This document shows, piece after piece, positions 8,343-17,435 of a stretch of 39,242 nucleotides of DNA. Both the position numbers and the translations under genes were made by a program. The DNA comes from a virus: positions 1 to 39,242 of IMG/VR virus record IMGVR_UViG_3300017613_000901; one strand, given 5' to 3'. Numbering within the stretch: the first letter of the stretch is position 1; each line of letters begins with the position of its first letter. The notes beneath the pieces were generated by a model that did no database searches, was not told the DNA's origin, and saw only the letters and a list, made by a program, of their open reading frames with translations.

Positions 8343-8575
8343 CTTTTATCCAGCCGGTTGAAGGATTAACACTTGCGTATGGTCTTATATTAACTGAGTA
8401 TGACGCATCAGATGACCTTTTATATTTTGGGTATTATAAGAGTCCTGATGCTGCAACGAGTGATGATGGATGTATTATAGTTAAATATAAATGGAACGCA
8501 GTTGGGGATTTTGAAAAGTCACAAAAGTTTATTGGTGCGTGGGATGATAGAGCAGGGTTCTCATGGAACTTTTAA
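8339..8575 (+). CDS. Small beta-rich protein, probably virion-associated
   Basis: A 78-residue protein rich in Asp, Tyr and Gly with short strands (GLILTEYDASDDLLYFGYY). It is coupled to both neighbours: ATGA overlap upstream and a 13-nt overlap with the glycosyltransferase downstream. Composition is like other small phage structural proteins. No family recognised. Confidence 0.55.
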   Translation: MTFIQPVEGLTLAYGLILTEYDASDDLLYFGYYKSPDAATSDDGCIIVKYKWNAVGDFEKSQKFIGAWDDRAGFSWNF

Positions 8576-9429
8576 GTGTTATTATCCCGACGAGAAATGA
8601 ACAGTTCTTAAAAAAGACCGTGGCGGATGTGTTCGATAAGGCTGAAGGTAAGATTGAGGTCATTGTTAGCCTTGACGGGTATTGGACAGATACAGATTCA
8701 CGTTGCCATGTTGTCCATTGTGGTGAACCGTATGGGATGAGATGGGCTATTAATTCAGCAGTGAGGATTGCACGAGGCGAGTATATCTTAAAAACGGATG
8801 CTCACTGTATGTTTGATAAAGGGTTTGATGTAAAACTCATTAAGGATTGTCGGGATAAGTGTGTTTGTGTTCCCACAAGAAAACGATTAGATGCAGAGAG
8901 TTGGAGTGTGCAGGCGGGTAAGCCAGATATTGATTATATGTATCTATCTTATCCTGACGATTCTAATGATTTCGGTGGTGCGGGGTTGCATGGTAGAGAA
9001 TGGAGACAAAAGAATACTGAGCAGAGTTTAAAGAATGATAAGATTGTTGATTTGATGAGTTTTCAAGGGTCATGCTGGATGATGAAGAAGGCTTATTTCC
9101 ATGAACTTGAACTGATGGATGATGATAATTATGGTAGTTTCTGGAAAGAGGCACAGGAGATAGGTCTGAAAGCATGGCTTAGTGGTGGAAGAGTAATACG
9201 TAATAAGAATACATGGTATGCACATTTGCATAAAGGGAAGAAATATGGGAGAGGTTATTTCCTTGATAAGAGAACAACGAAAAGAGCCAATGATTATACT
9301 AATAAATGGCTCACAGGAGATGCGTGGGATAAACAGACACTCCCGTTTAGTTGGTTGATTAAGAAGTTCAGTCCAGTACCAGAGTGGGATAATGAGAGAA
9401 TATCTAAACAATCTTTACAAGAAAAGTAA
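8563..9429 (+). CDS. Family 2 glycosyltransferase
   Basis: A 288-residue GT2-type protein. It opens with the classical LLSVIIPTRNE start, has VIVSLDGYW near residue 33 (donor binding), ILKTDAHCMFDKGF with the metal-binding DAH at 79-81, and SFQGSCWMMKKAYF followed by an acidic EAQEIGLKAWLSGG segment that matches the acceptor/catalytic region. It is a soluble single-domain enzyme without membrane helices. It is paralogous to the N-terminal half of the 9976-11535 protein (same ISVI/TRNE start, TDAH/LDAH motif and WLSGG block). Overlaps the next methyltransferase by 38 nt. Confidence 0.82.
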   Translation: MELLSVIIPTRNEQFLKKTVADVFDKAEGKIEVIVSLDGYWTDTDSRCHVVHCGEPYGMRWAINSAVRIARGEYILKTDAHCMFDKGFDVKLIKDCRDKCVCVPTRKRLDAESWSVQAGKPDIDYMYLSYPDDSNDFGGAGLHGREWRQKNTEQSLKNDKIVDLMSFQGSCWMMKKAYFHELELMDDDNYGSFWKEAQEIGLKAWLSGGRVIRNKNTWYAHLHKGKKYGRGYFLDKRTTKRANDYTNKWLTGDAWDKQTLPFSWLIKKFSPVPEWDNERISKQSLQEK

Positions 9430-9979
9430 TCAGGTTTCACCAGTGAGACTTGCAGGGTTTAAAAGGGCTAACCTGATTAAATTGTTAGCGAAATATAATT
9501 ACAATATAGGTGCTGAGATAGGTGTTGCAGAAGGGAAGTTCTCGGAGTATATGTGTAAAACTATACCCGATATAAGTTTATTAGCAATAGATACATGGAA
9601 GGTTGGAGACGATGCGAGAAGTAAACAGGTGGGGCAGAAACTTGCTAACCAAAGATATCAAGAAGCACAAAAACGATTGGAACCGCATAATTGCAGACTT
9701 GTTAAAGAGACGTCAGTTGAAGCCTCACGATGCGTGGTTAGAGAATCGTTAGATTTCGTTTATATAGACGGATGCCATGAGTTTGACTATGTAATGGAGG
9801 ATTTGATTACTTGGAGTCGGAGAGTTAAACATGATGGTATAGTGGCAGGACATGATTTCTATTCGTTCCGTAACGCAGGAATCGTACAGGCGGTTTATAC
9901 ATATACATATATGCACGGTATACATGAATGGTTCATTACAGATGAACGCACACCATCTTTCTTCTGGATAAAACAATGA
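9392..9979 (+). CDS. Class I SAM-dependent methyltransferase
   Basis: A 195-residue protein with SAM-binding GAEIGVAEG (residues 40-48), an acidic strand-2 end LLAIDTW, and motif DFVYIDGCHEFDYV, typical of Methyltransf_24/TylF-like O-methyltransferases that act on sugars or small molecules. It lies between two glycosyltransferases and overlaps both (38 nt upstream, 4 nt downstream), so the three are almost certainly co-translated. It is only distantly similar to the 4734 methyltransferase, so two different methylation steps may occur in the pathway. Confidence 0.78.
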   Translation: MREYLNNLYKKSNQVSPVRLAGFKRANLIKLLAKYNYNIGAEIGVAEGKFSEYMCKTIPDISLLAIDTWKVGDDARSKQVGQKLANQRYQEAQKRLEPHNCRLVKETSVEASRCVVRESLDFVYIDGCHEFDYVMEDLITWSRRVKHDGIVAGHDFYSFRNAGIVQAVYTYTYMHGIHEWFITDERTPSFFWIKQ

Positions 9980-11535
9980 AATCACTGAGTGTACTTATCG
10001 CATCACGAAATGAAATGTTTCTACAAAATACTGTAGAAGATGTATTAAGGAATATAAGGGGTAATACGGAAATTATAGTAGTGCTTGATGGTTCATGGGC
10101 TGACCCGCCATTGAAACAGGATAAGAGATTAATAGTCATATATCACCCTAAATCTATTGGACAGAGGGCTTGTATCAATGATGCTGCAAGAGTATCAAGA
10201 GCTAAGTACATTATGAAACTCGATGCACATTGCTCGGTTGATGAAGGGTTTGATGTTAAGATGATTAATGATATGCAGGACGATTGGACTATGGTTCCTA
10301 AGATGTATAATCTTCATGTATTTGATTGGATATGCGGATGTGGATATAGAGAATATCAGGGGAGGTCACGTCCATGCCCTAAATGTAATGGAAAGATGAT
10401 AAGAGATATTAAATGGTATGCGAAACCTAGTCCTGAAACTACTGCCATGCGATTTGATAAGGATTTAAAGTTTGCATATTGGGGGAAATATAAGGATAGA
10501 CAGTCGGGAAATTTAGTTGAAACTATGAGTATCTTAGGTGCATGTTTCATGCTCACAAGAAAGAAATTCTTTGAACTAAATATCTGTGATGAATCTCATG
10601 GAGGGTGGGGACAGATGGGTACTGAGGTTGCATGTGCAACATGGCTCAGTGGCGGTAAATTGATTGTGAATAAAAACACATGGTTTGCTCACTGTTTTAG
10701 AACTCAAGGGGGAGATTTTGGGTTTCCTTATTTTCTGTCTCAGAAAGATGTTAATAAGGCAAGAAAATATAGCAAGGATTTATGGTTCAATAATAAACAT
10801 CCTCGACAAATACATAAGCTATCATGGCTTATTAATAAGTTTGCACCCGTACCAGGTTGGGAAGTTACAAAAGGTGCGGTATATTACACAGATAACAGGC
10901 TAGACCCTAAGATAATGGAACAATGCCAGGCTACCATTAAGCTCAAAACGGTCAGTGTTTCGCTCAAAAAGCTCGATTTTGGAACGAATATAGTCTTACC
11001 CTTGTCCAGGGGCTACTTGACCATGTTTATGCAGATTTTGAGGGGTTTAGAGGCTATGGACAGCGACGTTGTGTACCTGTGTGAGCATGACATAATGTAT
11101 CATCCCAGCCATTTTGACTTCATACCAGTTAAAAAGGACGTATTTTATTACAACACCAATGTCTGGAAGCTAGATTACAGGACTGGCAAGACCTTACATT
11201 ATGACTGCCAACAGACGTCCGGCTTATGCGCTTACAGAGGCCTCTTGATCGAACATTATCGTAAAAGGGTAGATATGGTCAAGAAGCATGGATTTAACCG
11301 TAGAATGGGCTTTGAGCCGGGCACACACAGCCGTAGCGAGCGTGTAGACGACTATAAGGCTGAGAGCTGGCAGTCTAAAAGCCCAAACATAGATATTAGG
11401 CATGAATATAACCTTACACCAAGCCGGTGGAACAAGGATGAGTTCAGGAACCAGAAATATACGCAAGGCTGGATTGAGTCTGAATATATCCCGAATTGGG
11501 GTAAAGGTTCAGAACTGATATATAAATTTAACTAG
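9976..11535 (+). CDS. Two-domain glycosyltransferase with zinc-knuckle insertion
   Basis: A 519-residue protein. Residues 1-295 form a GT2 domain (LSVLIASRNE, IMKLDAHCSVDEGF with DAH at 83-85, ATWLSGGKLIV), interrupted by a small cysteine-rich insert with Cys120, Cys122, Cys134 and Cys137. Residues 310-519 are a separate domain with VVYLCEHDIMYHPSHF (EHD at 370-372, a DxD-like position), suggesting a second GT-A-like catalytic unit. Codon choice shifts from about nt 10900: the 3' part uses many more C-ending and G/C-rich codons than its neighbours. This points to fusion with a recently acquired domain. It would probably build a disaccharide or act on a bulky acceptor; substrates unknown. Confidence 0.75.
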   Translation: MKSLSVLIASRNEMFLQNTVEDVLRNIRGNTEIIVVLDGSWADPPLKQDKRLIVIYHPKSIGQRACINDAARVSRAKYIMKLDAHCSVDEGFDVKMINDMQDDWTMVPKMYNLHVFDWICGCGYREYQGRSRPCPKCNGKMIRDIKWYAKPSPETTAMRFDKDLKFAYWGKYKDRQSGNLVETMSILGACFMLTRKKFFELNICDESHGGWGQMGTEVACATWLSGGKLIVNKNTWFAHCFRTQGGDFGFPYFLSQKDVNKARKYSKDLWFNNKHPRQIHKLSWLINKFAPVPGWEVTKGAVYYTDNRLDPKIMEQCQATIKLKTVSVSLKKLDFGTNIVLPLSRGYLTMFMQILRGLEAMDSDVVYLCEHDIMYHPSHFDFIPVKKDVFYYNTNVWKLDYRTGKTLHYDCQQTSGLCAYRGLLIEHYRKRVDMVKKHGFNRRMGFEPGTHSRSERVDDYKAESWQSKSPNIDIRHEYNLTPSRWNKDEFRNQKYTQGWIESEYIPNWGKGSELIYKFN

Positions 11536-11545
11536 GGAGGGAATT

Positions 11546-11848
11546 ATGGCGACTTACACAGAATTGGTAGGGTTTTACGGGACAAGTGATTTTGATGCTT
11601 TGAGGAACAAGATTAAGGTAGCAATCACGATTAAATGTAAGGCTATTGCAGATGTGGGCAGTCCTACAGCAGCACAGAAGGAGTACATACAAAGTGCGAT
11701 TGCAAATCCGCAGAGTAGCGCAAACACAGTAGTTAATTATGTACTGGCAGCAAATAACGGTCAATCTATTGCAAATATCAATGCGGCTTCAGATGCGTCT
11801 ATACAGACCAATGTTGACAGTGCGATAGATGAATTGTTAACAATATAA
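11546..11848 (+). CDS. Small virion protein
   Basis: A 100-residue, Ala/Asn-rich helical protein with an AGGGAGGG ribosome site. The text AAQKEYIQSAIANPQSS, then VVNYVLAANNG and DASIQTNVDSAIDELLTI, is the pattern of a widespread small tailed-phage protein found among head/tail connector genes. I infer a minor structural or head-completion role. Start unambiguous. Confidence 0.65.
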   Translation: MATYTELVGFYGTSDFDALRNKIKVAITIKCKAIADVGSPTAAQKEYIQSAIANPQSSANTVVNYVLAANNGQSIANINAASDASIQTNVDSAIDELLTI

Positions 11849-11859
11849 GGAGGACTTAA

Positions 11860-12312
11860 ATGGCAAACGAACAAAAGATGGCTTTTGCGAGTGCGACCAC
11901 TGTAATCTCGCTCACAGCCTCGGTAACAGACGACAATATTGGCGGTGGGACAACGGAATTAGATAACTCAACTGATCTATATCCGTTGGCGATTGCAGTA
12001 TTTAACAATCCTGATACTTTTGGTGCAGCTCCCGATGACAGGTCAACAGTAGACTTGTACATGGTAAGAAATGACACTGATGGTACGGATGATGACACAT
12101 CTGCTCCTACAGGTACAGATGTTGAGGGTGCAGAGCTTGTAGGTAGCTTTGTGATTTATGATGCTGATGAGGAGCAACGTAATTCGTTTACGTTTTCTCT
12201 GCTTGGTGTGAAGAAAGCAGATTTCTATATCAAGAACAATACAGGTCAATCAATAGTTTATTCAAGTGGTGCAATAACTGTGAAGGTAACTCCGTTCACT
12301 ATAGGTACATAA
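11860..12312 (+). CDS. Beta-sandwich virion protein
   Basis: A 150-residue protein preceded by AAGGAGG. It is rich in Thr, Asp and Gly with regular short strands ([27 protein letters not shown]), typical of tail-associated beta-sandwich proteins. It sits immediately before the LamG/stalk protein, 1 nt apart, and may be its base or a partner. Function inferred from position and composition only. Confidence 0.6.
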   Translation: MANEQKMAFASATTVISLTASVTDDNIGGGTTELDNSTDLYPLAIAVFNNPDTFGAAPDDRSTVDLYMVRNDTDGTDDDTSAPTGTDVEGAELVGSFVIYDADEEQRNSFTFSLLGVKKADFYIKNNTGQSIVYSSGAITVKVTPFTIGT

Positions 12313-12313
12313 T

Positions 12314-13969
12314 ATGTTGGATAAGTATTTCCTCAAAAACAAACTCCATAAACCCATCACACCATTCTATATTGATAGAAGCCACAATCTATCGAAGGGT
12401 CTTGTCGGCTGGTGGCTATTTAATGAGGGTGCGTATGATGTTGTACACGATATTACAGGCAATGGGAATCATGGCGACACAGTAGGTATAACTTGGGCAC
12501 AAGGGTGGATAGGTTCTGAATTTGGACATGCTTTACGAGCTGAGTCTGGTGATTATGTAGAAACCCCATCGGCAGTTGAGCATAATATCGGTGCTGGTGA
12601 TTTCTCGTTTGTTATAAAGATGAAACGAATATCTGATACTGGTGTTAGTTATCAGGGTATGTTTGATAATGGCACATATGCACCTTGTATGTACACAGAA
12701 GTAAACAGTACGAACCATTGGGGTCTTTATTGGACTGCTACTATGTGTGAGGCTGCAATAGGTATTCCTCTAGACAAATGGGTTACCTTGTTTATGGTTA
12801 GGCGTGGTACAACAGTTTACTTGTATCAGGATGCTGTTCAGGATGCAAATACATTTACAATCAGTACCGGCATGTCGAACGATGTTGTGCGTTTCAATAC
12901 ATCCACAACAGCGGGTTTCACCTCTGATTCAATATTATCAGATGCAAGATTGTATAACAGAGCTTTATCGGTAGCTGAAATCCAGCAGATTGTTACAGAA
13001 CCTTATGTAAACCTTGTACCCATACTACCGTTACAGATTATTGCAGCGGCAGAAAGCCCAAGTGCGTCCGTTTCGCCGAGTGCGAGTGTCAGCCCGTCAG
13101 CTAGTGTTTCTCCGTCGGCTAGTGAAAGTGCATCAGTAAGCCCATCAAGCTCAGAGTCACCAAGTCCTAGTGCGAGTGCGTCTGCGAGTGTAAGCCCTTC
13201 TTCATCGGAGAGTCCTAGTCCATCGTCTAGCCCTAGTGCATCGATAAGTCCATCATCCAGTATTAGTCCCAGTGCGTCAGAGTCACCTAGTGTTAGCCCT
13301 AGTGCAAGTGAGTCACCAAGCGTATCACCATCGGCGTCAGTAAGTCCATCATCTAGTGAGAGTCCATCACCATCAGTAGGGGAGAGTCCTTCGGCTAGTA
13401 TAAGTCCATCATCAAGCGAATCACCGAGTCCCTCAGCATCGGAATCTCCCAGTGTTTCACCATCGGCTAGCGAATCAGCTTCGGTGAGTCCCAGTGCTTC
13501 AGTATCACCGTCTGCATCAGAATCGCCAAGTATATCACCGTCAGCAAGTGTATCACCATCAAGTTCAGCTTCACCATCAGTGAGCCCTTCAGCTTCGGTG
13601 TCACCGTCAGCTTCAGCATCTGCGTCGTTATCACCAAGTGCGAGTTTATCACCTTCAGCATCAGCATCGTTGAGTTTATCACCATCAGCATCACTAAGTC
13701 CGAGTGCAAGTATTAGTCCGTCAGCGTCAATATCACCAAGTGCATCGGCAAGCCCGAGTACAGCACCACCAGAGTATTATAAAAATAATCCAGTCATCTT
13801 TGACGGGTTACATCATATATGTCTTATAAAGGGAACATCAAGAGTTAATACATGGAATACAAACGGTAGACCATCGGGTGCTAAAAGAGGAGCTATAGGA
13901 TATAACACAGATACAACTTCTTTTGAATTATACGATGGATCTGCATGGAAATCTGTAGCATTATCATAA
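12314..13969 (+). CDS. LamG-domain protein with long Ser/Pro stalk
   Basis: A 551-residue protein in three parts. Residues 28-230 form a concanavalin/LamG-like sugar-binding domain, recognised by [27 protein letters not shown] and [12 protein letters not shown]. Residues about 248-484 are a low-complexity stalk built of SPSAS, SVSPSAS and SESPS units. The final 60 residues ([20 protein letters not shown]) are a short domain common at the ends of phage tail and fibre proteins. Likely a host-binding or virion-surface adhesin. Ser-rich stalks of this kind are plausible O-glycosylation sites, and glycosyltransferases lie just upstream. No ribosome site of note, so it is probably coupled to the preceding gene. 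Confidence 0.75.
   Translation: MLDKYFLKNKLHKPITPFYIDRSHNLSKGLVGWWLFNEGAYDVVHDITGNGNHGDTVGITWAQGWIGSEFGHALRAESGDYVETPSAVEHNIGAGDFSFVIKMKRISDTGVSYQGMFDNGTYAPCMYTEVNSTNHWGLYWTATMCEAAIGIPLDKWVTLFMVRRGTTVYLYQDAVQDANTFTISTGMSNDVVRFNTSTTAGFTSDSILSDARLYNRALSVAEIQQIVTEPYVNLVPILPLQIIAAAESPSASVSPSASVSPSASVSPSASESASVSPSSSESPSPSASASASVSPSSSESPSPSSSPSASISPSSSISPSASESPSVSPSASESPSVSPSASVSPSSSESPSPSVGESPSASISPSSSESPSPSASESPSVSPSASESASVSPSASVSPSASESPSISPSASVSPSSSASPSVSPSASVSPSASASASLSPSASLSPSASASLSLSPSASLSPSASISPSASISPSASASPSTAPPEYYKNNPVIFDGLHHICLIKGTSRVNTWNTNGRPSGAKRGAIGYNTDTTSFELYDGSAWKSVALS
13055..13765 (+). repeat. Degenerate Ser/Pro/Ala codon repeat (stalk coding)
   Basis: About 710 nt encode tandem units of roughly six to eight residues based on SPSAS with the variable residues V, E, I, L or A. 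At the DNA level the units are not identical: all six serine codons are used in mixed order (AGT, TCA, AGC, TCG, TCT, TCC). The repeat is therefore conserved as protein rather than as a fresh DNA expansion. Confidence 0.9.
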
Positions 13970-13981
13970 TGGAGGTATGGG

Positions 13982-14878
13982 ATGCAATTTATAACCGCAC
14001 AACAGGAATTAGCTGCACAGTTGGGGGAGGACTATACTAATAGTGATACGGCTACCATGTTAAAAAGATGGTTGAACTTGTCATATAAAGACATTGCAGG
14101 GTTCTGGCGATGGAGCTGGTTGAAAGATAGAGAATCTGTATCAACAGAAGTCGATTATACGACAGGGACAGTATCTGTTACAGCGTCATCAACCTTATTA
14201 ACATTTTCAGGTTCTATTACTGCATCACAGGAGAACCGATATATTCAGTTCTCGTCTGCTAATGATTGGTATAAGATAACTACTCATACAGCAGGCGATA
14301 ATAATGCCTTAATTACTCCTGCTTATATTCAGACATCTAATCTAACATCAGGTACATTTACAATTCGTACATTTTACTATTCAACATCTTCGAGTGTAGA
14401 TTATATTGTATCTGCAAAAGAGGCAATTAACCCGAGACCTATTGCTATCATGTCACCTGATATCCTTGATAATTACCATCCATTTACTGATTCACAGGGG
14501 ACCCCACAGGCTATTATTATTTGGGGACAGGATTCGAGTGGTAATTGGCAGTTTACTCCTCATCCTATGCCTGATGCGAAGATATTGATTGAACTCAGAA
14601 CTGTGAAGAAGATTACTGAGTTGTCAGATTCTACTGATGAGCCATTATTCCCAACACGTTTCGATAGTATCTGGCTTGATGGGGCTAAGGCATACGGGCA
14701 TGAGTTTTTAGATGATGACCGTTCATCTTCCGTATTTAAGAGATTTTATCTTAAACTTGACAATATGAAAAGTCAGGATGAGGTAGGATTGTCAAAGTTC
14801 AGAGTCTTGAAACCAGTTGATAGACCTAGCGGGCGGCGTAGTACCATACCGTATCCCGCAGAATTTGGAGATGTCTAA
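13982..14878 (+). CDS. Head-tail adaptor protein (gp4/gp11-like)
   Basis: A 298-residue protein. The N-terminus MQFITAQQELAAQLGEDY followed by MLKRWLNLSYKDIAGFWRWSWL is characteristic of podovirus head-to-tail adaptors (P22 gp4, T7 gp11 type). A beta-rich middle and a helical C-terminus (GAKAYGHEFLDDDR, FKRFYLKLDNM) follow. It would form the dodecameric ring joining portal and nozzle. Strong GGAGG ribosome site upstream; the stop overlaps the next gene start (TAATGA). Confidence 0.78.
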   Translation: MQFITAQQELAAQLGEDYTNSDTATMLKRWLNLSYKDIAGFWRWSWLKDRESVSTEVDYTTGTVSVTASSTLLTFSGSITASQENRYIQFSSANDWYKITTHTAGDNNALITPAYIQTSNLTSGTFTIRTFYYSTSSSVDYIVSAKEAINPRPIAIMSPDILDNYHPFTDSQGTPQAIIIWGQDSSGNWQFTPHPMPDAKILIELRTVKKITELSDSTDEPLFPTRFDSIWLDGAKAYGHEFLDDDRSSSVFKRFYLKLDNMKSQDEVGLSKFRVLKPVDRPSGRRSTIPYPAEFGDV

Positions 14879-16413
14879 TGACTTCACGACTAGACGTGTT
14901 ACACTTATCAGATTTTACAGGTGGATTGGTAACAAAACACCCGGCAGGTGAGATTGAGTTGAATCAGTCTCCTGATCTGGATAATATTACTATCCTGAAA
15001 AAAGGATTCAAAAAGAGGCAGGGTGATGCAGATTTTAATTCTACTGCTATGAATAGCGGGAAAAATATGCAGATGTGTGCATATTATAAAGAGAAAGGCG
15101 GTAATGAGTTCTTGGTGGGTATTGCAGGGGCTAAGATATATAAGAGTGATAGTCTTGATGGAACAATGGATGAGATCAGTGGGGCAGGTGGTAGCACAGC
15201 ACCGACTGACGGACAGGATAATATCTATACACCTGTTATATTAAAGAATCTATTAATATGGTTCGGGGTAACAGCACCACAGAGTTGGGATGGGTCAACC
15301 GCAGCTAATGATTATCAGGATTTAGCAGGGTCTCCGCCGACTGCTCAGTTTGCGTTCTCTATGAGAGATAGGATATTTGCGGGGAATACAACTGCGAATC
15401 CTAATACTATATATCATCCTATTTTAAGTAACCCTGAAGACTGGACAGGGACAGGGAGTGGCAATACGACAGTTATCACTAATGACGGTGATGAGTTAAT
15501 CGGTGGTGCACAGCTTAACAATGATATTGCAATAGTATTCAAGAAATATTCGTCATATTACTATATAGTAAACCAGTTATATTCTGGAGCAGTACCATAT
15601 AAACCTTTCCTGAGTAATGTGGGTCTTGCAGGCAAGAACGCTACTGTTAATGTTAATGGTATATTATACTGGATTACTCAGGAACCGAGAATGAAAGCCA
15701 CAAAAGGCTATGATATTATAGATTTTCCTGATAGTGTTGATGATTTATGGGATACTATACCCAGGGCACGGATACCATATATATTTGGTATATATTACCC
15801 TCCACTCAATCAGATACATTGGCATATCTCAGGGACAGGTTCATCTACAAAGAATGATTATGTTATTGGTTGGGACTTGAATCATAAATGCTGGTTCAGA
15901 TATAAAACAGGATATAATGTTAATGTTGCCTGTATTGCACAGGGATATAGATACATGGCAGGTGAGTATGATGGCAAGATATGGGAGAAGGATTATAGTG
16001 ACAGGTTCTATGATGAATCTAATTCATCAGCTGCGATAGACGCCTATTGGTATTCTAAATGGATGAATGTAGGTAATAGCATGGAGATTATCAGACCACG
16101 ATTTATGGATATATCAGTCACAGCACGATCAGTTGAATCAGCTCTTATCTATGGATATGGATTCAACTATATTAAAAATAAAAAAACAGCGACTCTTCTG
16201 CAAAGATCACGTGGTGGTATATGGGATACGGATACATGGGATGATACATTTGTATGGGGTGGTGAGAGTAATGTACAGTCACGGGTATTTGTCTATGGAC
16301 ATGGGAACAATTTCATTGTTATGGCAGGGAATAATACATATGACCAATCTGTACAGGTTGATAATATTGATATTGCATTAAAGAAAGGAACCATTAAGGA
16401 GATTACAACATAA
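14878..16413 (+). CDS. Tail nozzle/tail tube protein (gp10/gp12-like)
   Basis: A 511-residue protein beginning DFTGGLVTKHPAGEIELNQS and ILKKGFKKRQGD, the signature opening of podovirus nozzle/stabilisation proteins (P22 gp10, T7 gp12-like), which form a hexameric beta-propeller tube below the adaptor. The body is rich in Trp/Tyr/Gly blades (YYPPLNQIHWHISG, VIGWDLNHKCWFRY). Overlap with the adaptor gene and order agree. Length fits the shorter members of the family. Confidence 0.78.
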   Translation: MTSRLDVLHLSDFTGGLVTKHPAGEIELNQSPDLDNITILKKGFKKRQGDADFNSTAMNSGKNMQMCAYYKEKGGNEFLVGIAGAKIYKSDSLDGTMDEISGAGGSTAPTDGQDNIYTPVILKNLLIWFGVTAPQSWDGSTAANDYQDLAGSPPTAQFAFSMRDRIFAGNTTANPNTIYHPILSNPEDWTGTGSGNTTVITNDGDELIGGAQLNNDIAIVFKKYSSYYYIVNQLYSGAVPYKPFLSNVGLAGKNATVNVNGILYWITQEPRMKATKGYDIIDFPDSVDDLWDTIPRARIPYIFGIYYPPLNQIHWHISGTGSSTKNDYVIGWDLNHKCWFRYKTGYNVNVACIAQGYRYMAGEYDGKIWEKDYSDRFYDESNSSAAIDAYWYSKWMNVGNSMEIIRPRFMDISVTARSVESALIYGYGFNYIKNKKTATLLQRSRGGIWDTDTWDDTFVWGGESNVQSRVFVYGHGNNFIVMAGNNTYDQSVQVDNIDIALKKGTIKEITT

Positions 16414-16986
16414 ATGGCACTCAATCTTATCAATATATATACGGCAGAAGTAACGACTGATATTCTTAACCAGAAGATATCAGAACTATTTGCAACATTT
16501 ACAGGACTTGAAGAACAGAATATCAGTCTTGGTGGATTGACTATTACCCCATTGACCAATGCAAGCGATACGTTCAATATTACAAACTCAGCTGATGTTA
16601 GTATTTTAAAAATAGGAACGGATACAAATAATGACAGGATTACGATTTCTAATAGTGGTAGTGGCGATGATATTGTGGCTCCTAATTTTACTCTGGCTAA
16701 TGGATATATTGCTCCCGGTGGTAATGAAGCTCTTAGGTGGGATGTTGTCGCTATTGATGTAGATGGGACAAGTCCTGACTCGGTAGGGTATTCAATAGAT
16801 GAAATGAAAGTTGTATTAATAGAATCATCAGGGCATAGAAATGGTGCATCAGTTTCTTCATCCGATGATACAGCATCAGGGCATGGGACTAATGTATTGT
16901 TGGAAAGTAATAATATAGCACTGAATTATGGCGGAGATTATTCTAATGGGGAAACGGTACATGTATTTTTAATGTACACGGCATAA
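16414..16986 (+). CDS. Fibre-base-like virion protein sharing a domain with a downstream fibre
   Basis: A 190-residue protein. Residues 38-60 (SLGGLTITPLTNASDTFNIT) closely match residues 45-65 of the 17436 product, showing a shared N-terminal attachment module. The C-terminal half is beta-rich (FTLANGYIAPGG, VHVFLMYTA) and could be a small tip or spike domain. It begins immediately after the nozzle stop, a position used for fibre adaptors. Exact role inferred. Confidence 0.6.
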   Translation: MALNLINIYTAEVTTDILNQKISELFATFTGLEEQNISLGGLTITPLTNASDTFNITNSADVSILKIGTDTNNDRITISNSGSGDDIVAPNFTLANGYIAPGGNEALRWDVVAIDVDGTSPDSVGYSIDEMKVVLIESSGHRNGASVSSSDDTASGHGTNVLLESNNIALNYGGDYSNGETVHVFLMYTA

Positions 16987-16990
16987 ATAT

Positions 16991-17434
16991 ATGATTACAT
17001 ATAAAAAGTTTATCAGATTTGTTATCAATACAGAAAATCATAAACATGGTGAGAAGATTAAAGCATTGAATGTTATTATGAAGATATATGATGATGGTGT
17101 TTATTCTCATACTCAGATACCTTATATCTTCGCAGGAGAGAATCAGATTGAGCTTGATATACCAGGTGAGAATTATCAAGCATATATTCCACTCAGACAT
17201 TTCCAGTATGATTCGGTCACAGATACTATAATCAAGAAAAATGTTGAGGATATAGTAATACTTGAAGAGGAACGAGATACTGATAAATTGGCTCGTAAAA
17301 CTGTTAAGGAGTTAATGAAATTAGAGATTAAAGATGCTAAGGAAGTATTAAGAGATGTTCTTGCTAAAGATAAGGATAAAATTATTGCAATAGAAGATAT
17401 TCTTCTAAGAATCTCAATATTGGAGGAGGATTAA
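16991..17434 (+). CDS. Hypothetical protein between two fibre-like genes
   Basis: A 147-residue protein. The N-terminal 90 residues are beta-rich and the C-terminal part (ARKTVKELMKLEIKDAKEVL) is a charged helix, possibly coiled coil. There is no strong ribosome site before the ATG, so coupling to the preceding gene is likely. It lies between two proteins that share a domain, suggesting a fibre-assembly or attachment role. I recognise no family. Confidence 0.55.
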   Translation: MITYKKFIRFVINTENHKHGEKIKALNVIMKIYDDGVYSHTQIPYIFAGENQIELDIPGENYQAYIPLRHFQYDSVTDTIIKKNVEDIVILEEERDTDKLARKTVKELMKLEIKDAKEVLRDVLAKDKDKIIAIEDILLRISILEED

Positions 17435-17435
17435 T

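Noticed and set aside
9976-11535. Zinc knuckle as evidence of a DNA-binding protein
   Set aside because: The knuckle is inserted inside a clear GT2 domain with a LDAH motif, so an enzyme role is far more likely.
13467-13709. Minus-strand ORF through the Ser/Pro repeat
   Set aside because: It is the mirror of the repeat reading frame, with no ribosome site and low-complexity product.
13055-13765. CRISPR-like or tandem DNA repeat
   Set aside because: Units are in frame and code for Ser/Pro/Ala, vary in length and codons, and have no spacer structure.
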